Shown here piece after piece: positions 24,300-33,004 of a stretch of DNA of 64,000 nucleotides. The notes under the pieces were generated by a model. The model ran no database searches. It was not told the DNA's origin and saw nothing but the letters and a program-made list of their open reading frames with translations. Made by a program: the position numbers and the translations under genes. Origin of the DNA: Archangium gephyra (lineage in GTDB: Bacteria > Myxococcota > Myxococcia > Myxococcales > Myxococcaceae); NCBI RefSeq assembly GCF_001027285.1, contig NZ_CP011509.1, positions 6,968,501-7,032,500 of the forward strand. Direction: 5' to 3'. Position 1 is the stretch's first letter. Each line of letters opens with the position of its first letter.

Positions 24300-25480
24300 A
24301 TGTGGACTTCTTCTCTCGTACTCGGATTGCTGCTGACCGCTTCGGCGAGCTCCCCTTTTTCCCCCACGGTCTCGGGCTCCGCGACCATTCCCCTCGAGGA
24401 GCTGCTCCCGCTGTACGCGAAGCGCCCGGAGCAGGCCCCGCCCGCCCCGCCCACGGATGCCCTGGTGGTGAAGAGCCAGCTCAAGGGACGCCTCACCGCG
24501 GACGCCCTGCTGGTGGACGTGCACTTCGAGGTGGAGGTGCTGGCCAGCGAGCGCTGGACGCAGGTGCGGCTGCTGCGGCTCGACGCGGACACGTACCTGA
24601 CGGCGCTCCCCACGCTGGAGAACGCCACGGTGGGCGCGCTGGAGGACCAGCTCACCCTGGTGACGCGTGAGCCCGGCCGCTACAGCTTCGACGTCAGCCT
24701 CGCGCTGCGGCCCGCGGGCAGCGGCCCCGAGCGCCAGGTGCAGCTGCGCTTCGGCCCCCACGTCACGCCGGTACCGCTGCGGCTGGAGGCGGATGCCTCG
24801 ACCTTCACGGTGACCGAGCCTCCCGCCTCCGGGGTGAGGACTCCGAGGTGTACCCCCGGCAGGGCGTGCTGCGGATGGGCTGGCGCACGGCCGTGGCGCC
24901 GAAGGTGGCCCGCCAGGTGGTGCGTCCGCCGCTGGAGCCGAGCATCCCCGAGGCCCACGCCTCCTGGGTGTCCACGCTGGAGGGCAAGGCCGCGGTGCGC
25001 GTGCGCTACGCGCTGCGGTTGGATCGCGAGCAGGAGCTCGAGCTGGAGCTGCCCGAGGGCCACCGCCTCGAGCGGGTGCTGCTCGACTCCGTGCCCCTGG
25101 TGCCCGCCGAGAAGGACGGCAAGCTGAAGCTCAAGGTGGCCCCGGCGCGCTTCGGGGAGACGGAGGCCTCGCTGGAGGTGGTGCTGGCGAGGGACCTGGG
25201 CGTCTTCCACCTGTCCGGCCGGCTGAAGCTGGCGCTGCCCCGGGTGTCCTGGCCCGTGGCCACGGTGCGGGCCCGGGCGCACTTCCCGGCCGTCTTCAAC
25301 TACCGGCGCGAGGGCGGCAGCATGGAGCAGTACGAGGAGACGGAAACGGGTGGCGGACTCGAGACGCAGACGCCGCTGCCCGGCAAGGTGATCCACTTCC
25401 GCCAGTACCTCGTGGCGGCCTCCGCGCCCACGCTGGAGCTGGGCTACTCGGTGGACATCTCCCAGAGCTACTTCCGGTGA
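24300..25480 (+). pseudogene. Exported protein paired with the CreD-like gene, interrupted by a frameshift
   Basis: The gene starts at 24300 behind GAGGTGAACC, with a signal peptide (MWTSSLVLGLLLTASASS), and codes well to about 24830. There the protein-like reading jumps by one base: after VTEPPASG the sensible frame continues as EDSEVYPRQGVLRMGWR and runs to a stop at 25480. Adding one G to the GGGG run near 24831 would join them into a ~393-residue protein with LEVEVLASERW, QELELELPEGHRLERVLLDSVPLVPAEKDGK and a C-terminal YSVDISQSYF. The intact protein would be periplasmic and beta-rich. Either a true mutation or a sequencing error at the homopolymer explains it. Confidence 0.8.
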
Positions 25481-25496
25481 AGTGCTGAACCGCGAG

Positions 25497-25564
25497 CCTC
25501 CCGGGCGCGCGTTTCACCAACTGGTCCAACAATCGGACCAGTTGCTCGACCTCGCGCCCGGAGG
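25497..25564. repeat. Nested palindrome, REP-like copy B
   Basis: An inner stem CAACTGGTCC (25518) / GGACCAGTTG (25535) lies inside an outer stem CCTCCCGGGCGCG (25497) / CGCGCCCGGAGG (25553). It is the first of two tandem copies between convergent genes and shares its inner stem with copy A at 3.5 kb. It may act as a terminator for one or both neighbours. Confidence 0.7.
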
Positions 25565-25575
25565 GGTCGCACCGG

Positions 25576-25643
25576 CCTCCCGGGCGCGTGCTTCACGAAC
25601 TTGTCCAACAGTTGGACAACTTTCGCGAGACCGCGCCCGGAGG
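25576..25643. repeat. Nested palindrome, REP-like copy C
   Basis: The outer stem is the same as in copy B (CCTCCCGGGCGCG at 25576, CGCGCCCGGAGG at 25632). The inner stem has changed on both arms in a compensatory way, to TTGTCCAAC (25601) / GTTGGACAA (25611). Compensatory change implies that the folded form is under selection or that the element copies as a hairpin. Confidence 0.7.
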
Positions 25644-25659
25644 GTCTCCTCCCCAGGGC

Positions 25660-27039
25660 TCAGCGCCGCGAGAAGCGCACGAGCAGGCCATCGCGCGGGA
25701 GCGGAATCGGGAAGGGAATGGGGCTCAGGTCCTGGCCGGGGACGAGCTCCCACTGGTAGCCGCGCACCAGCAGGGAGGAGACCACGGCCATCTCCACCAT
25801 GGCGAAGTGCTGCCCGACGCACACCCGCGGGCCACCGCCGAAGGGAATGTAGACCCCCTGCGGCTTCTGCTCGTTGCGCTCGGGGCCCATGCGATCCGGA
25901 TCGAACCGCTCGGGGGACGTCCACGGTGCGCGCTGGTGCGTGCCACGGATGCCCAGCGAGACCTGCCACCCCTTGGGGATGCGATAGCCACCGTAGGCCA
26001 CGTCCTGCGTCGTCACCCGGAAGGCTCCCGCGACGGGCGGGATGAAGCGCATCACCTCCTGGATGACCTGGTGCAGGTAGGGCATGGCCCGGAGCGACTC
26101 GAGCGTCAGCGGTCCCTTCTCCGCCACCTGCTGCTGCTCCTGGCGGCACCGCTCCAGCACCTCCGGGTATCGGGCCAGCAGCATCATCAGGTTGGAGGTG
26201 GCCGTCACCGTGGTGTCATGACCGGCGAAGAGCAGGAGTTGGAGCTCGTCGAGCACGGTCTCGCGAGGCAGCGGCCGGCCGTGCTCGTCCCGCGCCGACA
26301 GGAGTGAGCCGAGGGTGTCCGGGGGCTGCTCGGCCAGCTTCTCGCGCTCGGCCACCAGCGGGGTGAGGTACTCGCGCATCTCCTTCTCGGCGGCAGCTCC
26401 CCGGCCGAAAGTGGTGAAGGGGATGTCCAGCGGCACGGCGGCGAAGAGACCCGCCGCCCATTGCTTGAACAAGCGGCTCATGTAGGCCGCGTCCACCCGG
26501 CTCTCGCCCATCAGCAGGACGATGGCCACCTCGAACACGAGCGCGCGCACGGCGTCCACGGCCTTGAACGGCTGCGCCGCCGAGAGCCACTGCTCGCAGT
26601 GCCGGTGGACGAGCGCCTCGATGCGCGGCACGAAGTGGCGCATGGCGGCGTAGGTGAAGTGGGGAGCGAGCAGGCGGCGGCGCTCCAGATGGGCGCTGCC
26701 GTTGATCATGGCAACGGACTGCTGGCCCAGCAGCTTCCGGGCGCTCCGGTGCCAGCGGTTGCGCAGGTACTTGTTCTCCCCGGCGAAGATCCACCGGTTG
26801 GCCTCGGGGCCGATCATGAAGACGATGGGATCTCCCAGCACATGCGAGCGGAAGACATCTCCGTGGAGGCGGCGGCGCTCCTCGATGAACTTCCCGCTGT
26901 CCCGCACGAAGGCGAGCGTCTCGCCCAGGAGGGGAAGTCCCGAGCTGCCGGGCGGCAACGGCAGGTGGGACACATCCACGGAGGGGTCAGGCGAGCTCTC
27001 GGCGGGGGACTGCGTTTCCATGGTCAGGTCGTATGCCAT
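25660..27039 (-). CDS. Cytochrome P450
   Basis: A 459-residue heme monooxygenase. The I-helix oxygen-binding segment FAGHDTT, the EVMR of the K helix (ExxR) and the heme loop FGGGPRVCVG with the cysteine ligand at residue 407 are all intact. It is soluble, with no N-terminal membrane anchor, as in most bacterial P450s. The sequence resembles CYP families acting on terpenoids, sterols or fatty acids (PPGSSGLPLLGETLAFV near the start). It is divergent from two GMC oxidoreductases, suggesting joint oxidation of a hydrophobic substrate. A redox partner is not encoded nearby. ATG 27039 is used; another in-frame ATG lies at 27021. Confidence 0.95.
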   Translation of the reverse strand: MAYDLTMETQSPAESSPDPSVDVSHLPLPPGSSGLPLLGETLAFVRDSGKFIEERRRLHGDVFRSHVLGDPIVFMIGPEANRWIFAGENKYLRNRWHRSARKLLGQQSVAMINGSAHLERRRLLAPHFTYAAMRHFVPRIEALVHRHCEQWLSAAQPFKAVDAVRALVFEVAIVLLMGESRVDAAYMSRLFKQWAAGLFAAVPLDIPFTTFGRGAAAEKEMREYLTPLVAEREKLAEQPPDTLGSLLSARDEHGRPLPRETVLDELQLLLFAGHDTTVTATSNLMMLLARYPEVLERCRQEQQQVAEKGPLTLESLRAMPYLHQVIQEVMRFIPPVAGAFRVTTQDVAYGGYRIPKGWQVSLGIRGTHQRAPWTSPERFDPDRMGPERNEQKPQGVYIPFGGGPRVCVGQHFAMVEMAVVSSLLVRGYQWELVPGQDLSPIPFPIPLPRDGLLVRFSRR

Positions 27040-27133
27040 GGCCGCCGCGCTGTGTTAAAGTCCCGACGCTTCTGGAGCCCAGACATCCACCCACACTCTC
27101 CCAGGGGAGAGGCGGCTCCACAGGGGGGTACAC

Positions 27134-29425
27134 ATGACCGAGACGTATGATGCCCTGGTCATCGGCACCGGCTTTGGCGGCGCGGTGGCGGCCTGCCGGC
27201 TGGCGCAGGCGGGCCTGTCCGTGCGCGTGCTGGAGCGCGGCCGGCGCTACCCCAAGGGGGGCTTTCCCCGGGACTGGGACAACCCGCTCAACGGCTGGCT
27301 GTGGAGGCACAACCAGGGCCTGCTCGACGTGAAGCTGCTGTCGGGCATGAGCGTGGTGCAGTCGGCCGGCTACGGCGGTGGCTCGCTCATCTACGCCAAC
27401 GTGCACCTGCGCCCGCCCGAGGAGACCTTCGCCAACGGCTGGCCCCAGGGCTACGGCCGGGCGATGTTGGATCCGTACTACGACCTGGTCGCCTACATGC
27501 TGGACGTGCAGCCCATCACCACGTCCGCGCGGGGGCTGCCCACCAAGACGAAGCGCATGCGCGAGGTGGCGCAGAAGCTCGGGCGCGAGGCGCAGTTCTT
27601 CCACCCGGACCTGGCCGTGCGCTTCACCCCCGCTGGCGAGCCCCTGCCCAACAAGTTCGGCGTGGCGCAGGAAGGCTGCAACTACTGCGGCGAGTGCGAC
27701 ATCGGCTGCAACGTCCGGGCGAAGAACACGCTGGATCTCAACTACCTGGCCGTCGCCGAGCAGCGAGGCGCCCAGGTGACCACCCAGGCCGAGGCCGTCA
27801 ACATCGAGCCGCTCTCGCCGGGCTACCGCGTCACCTACAAGGACCACGCGGCGGACGGAGTGGAGCGCACGGTGGACGCGCGGCGTGTCTTCCTGTGCGC
27901 GGGTGCGGTGAACACCACCGAGCTGCTGCTGCGCTGCCGGGACGAATCCGGCACGCTGCACGAGCTCAGTGACACGCTGGGCTACCGCTACTCGGCCAAC
28001 GGGGATCTGCTCGCCTTCGCCTTCGACACGCGCGAGCCGTGGGATCCTGCGGTGGGCCCGACCATCACCACCAGCATCGTGGTGGACGAGGGCCAGGGGC
28101 CGGACAAGCGGTGGTTCCTCTTCCAGGAGGGCGGTCACCCCGCGCAGGTGGCGGCGGCCCTCCAGGTGCTCAACCCCACCCAGAGCCTCGCGCGAGTTCC
28201 CACGGACCTGATGCAGCGGGAGCTGGTGAAGGTGTTCCGGCAGCGCGCCCAGGAGATGTCGTCCATCGACGGTGAGCGCGGACGCTTCCAGTCGGTGTTC
28301 CTCGCCATGGGCCGGGACAAGTCCAACGGGAAGCTGGAGCTGGTGCCCCTCACGCGGGAGCTGCAGGCGAAGTGGGACGTGCCCTCCAACCTGCCGCTGT
28401 ACCGCACGCAGGAGCAGCTCTGTCAGGACATCGCGAAGGCCCTGGGCGCGCAGGTGGCCTACAACCCGCTGTGGGAGCGGCTCCACGTGCCGGTGTCCGT
28501 GCACAACCTGGGCGGCTGCGTCATGGCCGAGGACGAGGCCTACGGCGTCACGGATCCGAACGGTGAGGTGCACGGCTACCCCGGGCTGTACGTGCTGGAC
28601 GGCGCCGCCCTGCCCTCCAGCACCGGCGTCAACCCCGCGTCCACCATCGCCGCCGTGGCCGAGCGCAACGTGGAGAAGGCCATCCGCGGCTTCCTCGGAA
28701 ACCCGGACTGGAAGGCGCCGGAGCGCGCCCTGGCCACGCCGCGCGAGGATCTGGTCGGCAAGGTCACCATCCCCGTGGGAGGCACGGTGGCCTCGACCCA
28801 ACCGGTGGTGGGCATGCGCTTCACCGAGCGGATGACGGGCTTCCACGCGCCGGGCCACACACCCGCCGAGGACTACGCGGGCGCGGAGAAGGCGGGACAG
28901 GGCGCCCAGCGCGTGGCGGAGTTCACCGTCACCATCACCCTGGCCAACCTGGATCGCTTCCTGGCCGAGCCGGCCCACGGTGGCATCGCCCAGGGCGTCG
29001 TCCACGTCGCCGGCCTCACCCCTCCCGAGGGCGCCCGGGTGGAGAACGGCGTCTTCAACCTCTTCGTGGACACCGACAGCTTCTACGAGCGGCGGATGAT
29101 CTACCTGCTGCCCTTCATCGGCAAGGACGGCCAGCCCTACCTGCTCGACGGGTACAAGGAAGTGAAGGACCAGGGCGACTTCGACGTGTGGGGGGCGACG
29201 GCTACGCTCTACACCCTCATCCGCCAGGGCAAGGACAAGAACGGGCCGGTGGTGTCCAGCGGCATCATCCGCCTGAACAAGAAGGACTTCGCCGAGCAAC
29301 TCACCACCTTCGAGGTGCTCGGCACCACCTCGACGCAGGCGAAGGCGGACGCGTACTGGCGCTTCGGCTCGATGTTCCTGGGCACGCTCTGGGACGTCTT
29401 CGTCCGCCCGCGGATGGAAAAATAG
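27134..29425 (+). CDS. GMC-family FAD oxidoreductase, cholesterol-oxidase-like, with extra C-terminal domain
   Basis: A 763-residue flavoprotein. The FAD Rossmann motif is VIGTGFGGAVAACRLAQAG (residues ~9-27). A cysteine cluster CNYCGECDIGC (C182, C185, C188, C192) has ferredoxin-like CX2CX2CX3C spacing. Near residues 450-510, VHNLGGC and the GMC C-terminal signature (LYVLDGAALPSSTGVNPASTI) bring the active site together. The last ~220 residues form an added domain (MRFTERMTGFH..., VFNLFVD, YLLDGYKEV) found in cholesterol-oxidase-type GMC proteins of bacteria. The likely reaction is alcohol oxidation of a sterol or terpenoid. It heads an operon with a second GMC gene 9 bases downstream. Confidence 0.92.
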   Translation: MTETYDALVIGTGFGGAVAACRLAQAGLSVRVLERGRRYPKGGFPRDWDNPLNGWLWRHNQGLLDVKLLSGMSVVQSAGYGGGSLIYANVHLRPPEETFANGWPQGYGRAMLDPYYDLVAYMLDVQPITTSARGLPTKTKRMREVAQKLGREAQFFHPDLAVRFTPAGEPLPNKFGVAQEGCNYCGECDIGCNVRAKNTLDLNYLAVAEQRGAQVTTQAEAVNIEPLSPGYRVTYKDHAADGVERTVDARRVFLCAGAVNTTELLLRCRDESGTLHELSDTLGYRYSANGDLLAFAFDTREPWDPAVGPTITTSIVVDEGQGPDKRWFLFQEGGHPAQVAAALQVLNPTQSLARVPTDLMQRELVKVFRQRAQEMSSIDGERGRFQSVFLAMGRDKSNGKLELVPLTRELQAKWDVPSNLPLYRTQEQLCQDIAKALGAQVAYNPLWERLHVPVSVHNLGGCVMAEDEAYGVTDPNGEVHGYPGLYVLDGAALPSSTGVNPASTIAAVAERNVEKAIRGFLGNPDWKAPERALATPREDLVGKVTIPVGGTVASTQPVVGMRFTERMTGFHAPGHTPAEDYAGAEKAGQGAQRVAEFTVTITLANLDRFLAEPAHGGIAQGVVHVAGLTPPEGARVENGVFNLFVDTDSFYERRMIYLLPFIGKDGQPYLLDGYKEVKDQGDFDVWGATATLYTLIRQGKDKNGPVVSSGIIRLNKKDFAEQLTTFEVLGTTSTQAKADAYWRFGSMFLGTLWDVFVRPRMEK

Positions 29426-29434
29426 GAGAGACAC

Positions 29435-30991
29435 ATGGCTGCGATGGCGAACCGGTATGACGTGGTGGTGGTGGGCTCCGGCTTTGGAGGCTCCATCTCC
29501 GCCCTGAGGCTGGCGCAGGCCGGCAAGTCGGTGGCGGTGCTCGAGCGGGGCCGGCGCTACAACCCCGGGCAGTTCCCCCGGGACGTGACGCGCACCAACG
29601 AGCTGCTCTGGCGCCACTCCTCCCGCGAGGAGGCCCAGGGCCTGTATGATCTGCGTTTCCTCTCCGGCATCGGCACGGCGGTGGCCAGCGGCGTGGGGGG
29701 TGGCTCGCTCGTCTACGCCAACATCCACGTGCGGCCGGACGCCGTCGTCTTCGAGGATCCGCGCTGGCCCAAGAGCTATACCCGCGCCGCGCTGGAGCCC
29801 TACTACGACAAGGTGGCCAGCGAGCTGAAACTGACGCCGATGCCCGACTCCATCTCCCTGCGCAAGCGCAACGTGCTGCGCAGCGCCGCCGCGCGCATGG
29901 GCCGGGAGGTGTTCGATCCGCCCGAGGCCGTGGCGTGGACGGAGTCGCCCGGCCCTGGCCGCAAGGCGTGCCAGCTGTGCGCGGAGTGCGAGTTCGGCTG
30001 CCAGTACGGCGCCAAGCAGACGATGGATCAGACGTACCTGGCCCGGGCCGAGGCACTCGGCGCCACGGTGTGGCCGCGCATGCAGGTGTCTCACGTGGAG
30101 CCGGCGCCGGGCGGCGGCTACCGGGTGCACTTCCAGGACCTGGCCACCGGGGAGAAGCGCTTCGTGGAGGGCGCCCGCGTGGTGCTGTCCGCCGGCACGC
30201 TGGGCACGGTGGAGATCCTCCTGCGCAGCCGCGACAAGACGCGCACCCTGCCCAAGCTGAGCGCGAAGCTGGGCCATGGCTACTCGGGCAACGGTGACTT
30301 CCTGGGCTCGGTGTTCAACAGCCGGGAGGACCTGGAGCCCTGGAAGGGGCCGGACGTCTCCACCGTGATGCGCTTCTTCGACGCCGAGCCCTCCTTCACC
30401 ATGGCGGCGCCCACCTTCAACAAGCCCGTCATGGAGGTACTGACGGGCCTGGGGCAGCCGAATATCGGCTCTCCCTTCCAGGGGATCGGCGCGCCGCTGT
30501 GGCCCCTGCTGGGGCCGGCGCTCGACCTGGCCTTCCGCAAGGGGCTGCTCAGCAAGCCGGCCCGCACCTCGGCGGACCCGGCGCGCACGACGAACCTCTT
30601 CGGCATCGGCCGGGACAACGCCAACGGGCGCATGGTCATGAAGGGCGGCAAGCTGGACATCGAGTGGAACTACGCCGCGGAGAACAAGGCGCTCATCGAT
30701 CGGATGGGCAAGGCCATGCAGGAGCTGGCCTCGCAGTACGGCGGCACCTACGCGCCGCTCGTCACCTGGCAGCTCTTCAAGAAGCCCCTCACGGTGCACT
30801 CGCTGGGCGGGGCGCACCTGGCCGAGTCCCCCGAGCGCGGCGTGGTGTCCACCGAGGGCGAGGTGTTCCAGTACCCCGGCCTCTACGTGGCGGACGGCTC
30901 GGTGATTCCCAGCTCCATCGGCTTCCACCCGGTGATGACCATCAGCGCGGTGTCCGAGCGCATCGCCGAGGCCGCCGCGCGCAGCTTCTGA
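29435..30991 (+). CDS. Second GMC-family FAD oxidoreductase
   Basis: A 518-residue paralog of the preceding protein without the extra C-terminal domain. The FAD motif is VVGSGFGGSISALRLAQAG, the cysteine cluster CQLCAECEFGC is at 179, 182, 185 and 189, and the C-terminal segment is LYVADGSVIPSSIGFHPVMTI. AGGAGAGACAC precedes the ATG. Two successive GMC enzymes suggest stepwise oxidation of one substrate or a heteromeric dehydrogenase. The shared CX2CX2CX3C cluster suggests a bound iron-sulfur cluster or metal in both. Confidence 0.92.
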   Translation: MAAMANRYDVVVVGSGFGGSISALRLAQAGKSVAVLERGRRYNPGQFPRDVTRTNELLWRHSSREEAQGLYDLRFLSGIGTAVASGVGGGSLVYANIHVRPDAVVFEDPRWPKSYTRAALEPYYDKVASELKLTPMPDSISLRKRNVLRSAAARMGREVFDPPEAVAWTESPGPGRKACQLCAECEFGCQYGAKQTMDQTYLARAEALGATVWPRMQVSHVEPAPGGGYRVHFQDLATGEKRFVEGARVVLSAGTLGTVEILLRSRDKTRTLPKLSAKLGHGYSGNGDFLGSVFNSREDLEPWKGPDVSTVMRFFDAEPSFTMAAPTFNKPVMEVLTGLGQPNIGSPFQGIGAPLWPLLGPALDLAFRKGLLSKPARTSADPARTTNLFGIGRDNANGRMVMKGGKLDIEWNYAAENKALIDRMGKAMQELASQYGGTYAPLVTWQLFKKPLTVHSLGGAHLAESPERGVVSTEGEVFQYPGLYVADGSVIPSSIGFHPVMTISAVSERIAEAAARSF

Positions 30992-30997
30992 CAACCC

Positions 30998-31019
30998 GGG
31001 CGGCCCACCGGGGCCGCCC
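30998..31019 (+). terminator. Strong GC hairpin inside the oxidoreductase operon
   Basis: GGGCGGCCC and GGGCCGCCC form a perfect 9-base stem with a 4-base loop, 6 bases after the stop of the second GMC gene and 20 bases before the next start. There is no T-tract. It could attenuate expression of the downstream hydrolase or stabilise the upstream mRNA. Confidence 0.5.
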
Positions 31020-31039
31020 CCGTGAACGAGGAGAGCGCC

Positions 31040-32092
31040 ATGAGGCTCATGGATCCACTACCGGCCGCCGAGCGGCACGAAGTGACCGCGGGAGACGGTG
31101 TCCCCCTGCGGCTCACCCGCTACCAGGGCGGCACGAAGGGCCCGGTGTTGCTGGTGCACGGGGCCGGGGTGTGGAGCGGCATGTTCAAGCTGCCCACCAT
31201 CTCGGAGAACTTCGTGCAGTACCTGGTGCGCCATGGCTACGACACGTGGCTGCTGGACTGGCGCGCCAGCACGCAGCTGCCGCTGCGCCAGTTCTCCCTG
31301 GACGAGGCGGCCGAGCACGACATGCCCGCCGCCGTGCGCAAGCTGCGCGAGGTGACGAAGGCGGACAGCGTGCAGGCGGTGGTGCACTGCGCCGGCTCGG
31401 TGACGTTCTTCATGTCGCTGGCGGCGGGGTACCTGCCGGACGTGCGTGGCGTGGTGGCCTCGCAGGTGGCGCTGCACCACCGCGTGCCGCGCTCCACGCT
31501 GCTCAAGTCCCGGATGCGGCTGCCGGACATCCTGGACGTGGCCGTCAACTACATGTCCCCGGACGAGGGCACCCAGAACCCGAGGCTCCAGGCGGCCTTC
31601 GGCAAGATGGTGGACCTGGTGTACCGGGAGTGCGGCAGCACGGTGTGCCACCGGCTCTCCTTCCTGTACGGGCGCCTGTACCGGCACGCGCGGCTCAACA
31701 CCCAGACGCACGAGCGGCTGCACGAGCAGTTCGGCCGCTGCAACATGCAGACGTTCCGCCACCTGGCGCAGATGGCGCGGGCCGGACACGCGGTGCGCTA
31801 CGACTACGGCAAGGAGGAGAACCTCCGGCGCTACGGCAGCGCGAAGCCGCCCGACTACCTGGACCCCAAGCACCTCAAGCTTCCCATCACCTTCGTGGTG
31901 GGCGACCACAACCAGACGTACCTGCCCACCTCCTCGGAGCTGACGTACGAGTGGCTGCGGGAGGCCAACGGGGCCGCCCTCTACGAGCGCAAGGTGCTCG
32001 AGGGGTACGGGCACCTGGACACCTTCATGGGCAGCACCGCCTCGCGCGACACCTACCCGGTGATCCTCCAGGCGCTGGAGGCCCGGGCCTGA
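31040..32092 (+). CDS. Alpha/beta-hydrolase with a cysteine at the nucleophile position
   Basis: A 350-residue hydrolase. The oxyanion strand is VLLVHGAGVWSGMF. The elbow reads VVHCAGSVTFF, placing cysteine 117 where most members have serine. The acid is probably in VVGDHNQTYLP and the histidine in GYGHLDTF. Cysteine nucleophiles are known in dienelactone hydrolases. GAGGAG lies 8 bases before the ATG at 31040, which was preferred over the GTG at 31022. It is third in the GMC operon. Homologs lie beside GMC cholesterol-oxidase genes in other bacteria as I remember, so it may hydrolyse an ester or lactone made in the pathway. Confidence 0.88.
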   Translation: MRLMDPLPAAERHEVTAGDGVPLRLTRYQGGTKGPVLLVHGAGVWSGMFKLPTISENFVQYLVRHGYDTWLLDWRASTQLPLRQFSLDEAAEHDMPAAVRKLREVTKADSVQAVVHCAGSVTFFMSLAAGYLPDVRGVVASQVALHHRVPRSTLLKSRMRLPDILDVAVNYMSPDEGTQNPRLQAAFGKMVDLVYRECGSTVCHRLSFLYGRLYRHARLNTQTHERLHEQFGRCNMQTFRHLAQMARAGHAVRYDYGKEENLRRYGSAKPPDYLDPKHLKLPITFVVGDHNQTYLPTSSELTYEWLREANGAALYERKVLEGYGHLDTFMGSTASRDTYPVILQALEARA

Positions 32093-33004
32093 TCAGCCGG
32101 TGAGGGTGATGCGGCGGCGGCCCAGCACGCCGCCGTCCATCTCCACCACGTCTCCGGCCTTCAGGATGCGCGGGTTGGCGGCGTGGGTGCGCAGCGCGGC
32201 GGACAGCCTCGCGGTGGGGCCCGGCAGCAGCGCCGCCAGCTTGCGCTTCCACGCGGGCACGGTGAAGGCCACCCCCGAGGGCGTCCCGGTGAGCACGGCG
32301 TCGCCCTTCTCCAGCAGCCCCGAGGGCACCGCACGCGCGGCCAGCCGCAGCAACTCGCGCGGCGAGGCGATGAGCTCCAGCGTCCGGCCCCGCTGCCGCA
32401 CCTCGCCATTCACCGTGAGGGTGAGCGTCACGTCCAGGCACGCCTCGGCCTGGGGCGCGTCCGGCACCCACAGGAGGGGCCCGGGCACGAGGAAGCCCGG
32501 GAAGCTCTTGGCGGCGCCCCAGAAGGCCATCCGGTCCGGCCGGCCCTCGCCGAGCACCTGCACCGTGCGCGCCGTCACGTCATTGGCGAGGAAGTAGCCC
32601 ACCGGCGGCGCGAAGTCCGGGCGCTCCAGCGCGTCCGCGCGCACGTCCTCCAGCAGCACCAGGCCCAGCTCCACCTCGTAGTCCAGCAGGGGCGGCAGCT
32701 CCGGGAAGCGCGAGGCCACCCGCGAGGACAGCGCCGCGTCCAACCTCGCCACCGCCGCCAGCATCGCGTCGCGCGAGGGGCTCGCCACCGAGTCCCCCTG
32801 CACCAGCAACGAGGAGACGTCCTTGGCGAAGACGGCCGGGCCTCCCGCGTCGCTGCCCGTCTCGTTGATGTGGGCCGCGTAGGTGAGACCGAGCGCGTGC
32901 ACCCGCTTGGGCGTCAGTGTCAGCGGCTGCGTGCGGCCGGGCGTCCGGTCCGGGTCCAGCGCGGTCAGCGAGGCCGGTACGGCGCGCGCCGCCAGCAGCC
33001 CCAT
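32093..33004 (-). CDS. Fumarylacetoacetate hydrolase (FAH) family protein
   Basis: A 303-residue protein of the FAH superfamily, which cleaves C-C bonds or hydrates/decarboxylates beta-keto and related acids in a divalent-metal site. Metal ligands are visible in DYEVELGLVLLEDV (two glutamates) and LANDVTARTVQ (aspartate); GDAVLTGTPSGVAF is the family C-terminal signature. It overlaps the upstream lipocalin-like gene by ATGA, so the two are translationally coupled. It converges on the GMC operon with a stop-to-stop gap of zero bases. The substrate is unknown, and a role in lipid or aromatic catabolism is plausible. Confidence 0.92.
   Translation of the reverse strand: MGLLAARAVPASLTALDPDRTPGRTQPLTLTPKRVHALGLTYAAHINETGSDAGGPAVFAKDVSSLLVQGDSVASPSRDAMLAAVARLDAALSSRVASRFPELPPLLDYEVELGLVLLEDVRADALERPDFAPPVGYFLANDVTARTVQVLGEGRPDRMAFWGAAKSFPGFLVPGPLLWVPDAPQAEACLDVTLTLTVNGEVRQRGRTLELIASPRELLRLAARAVPSGLLEKGDAVLTGTPSGVAFTVPAWKRKLAALLPGPTARLSAALRTHAANPRILKAGDVVEMDGGVLGRRRITLTG

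Noticed and set aside
23025-24761. 578-residue minus-strand frame opposite the CreD-like gene
   Set aside because: Shadow, low-complexity Gly/His/Arg/Glu composition.
26987-30994. 1335-residue open frame on the minus strand opposite both GMC genes
   Set aside because: It is a high-GC shadow: composition is His/Arg/Gly/Leu-rich without domain motifs, and it mirrors two clear flavoproteins.
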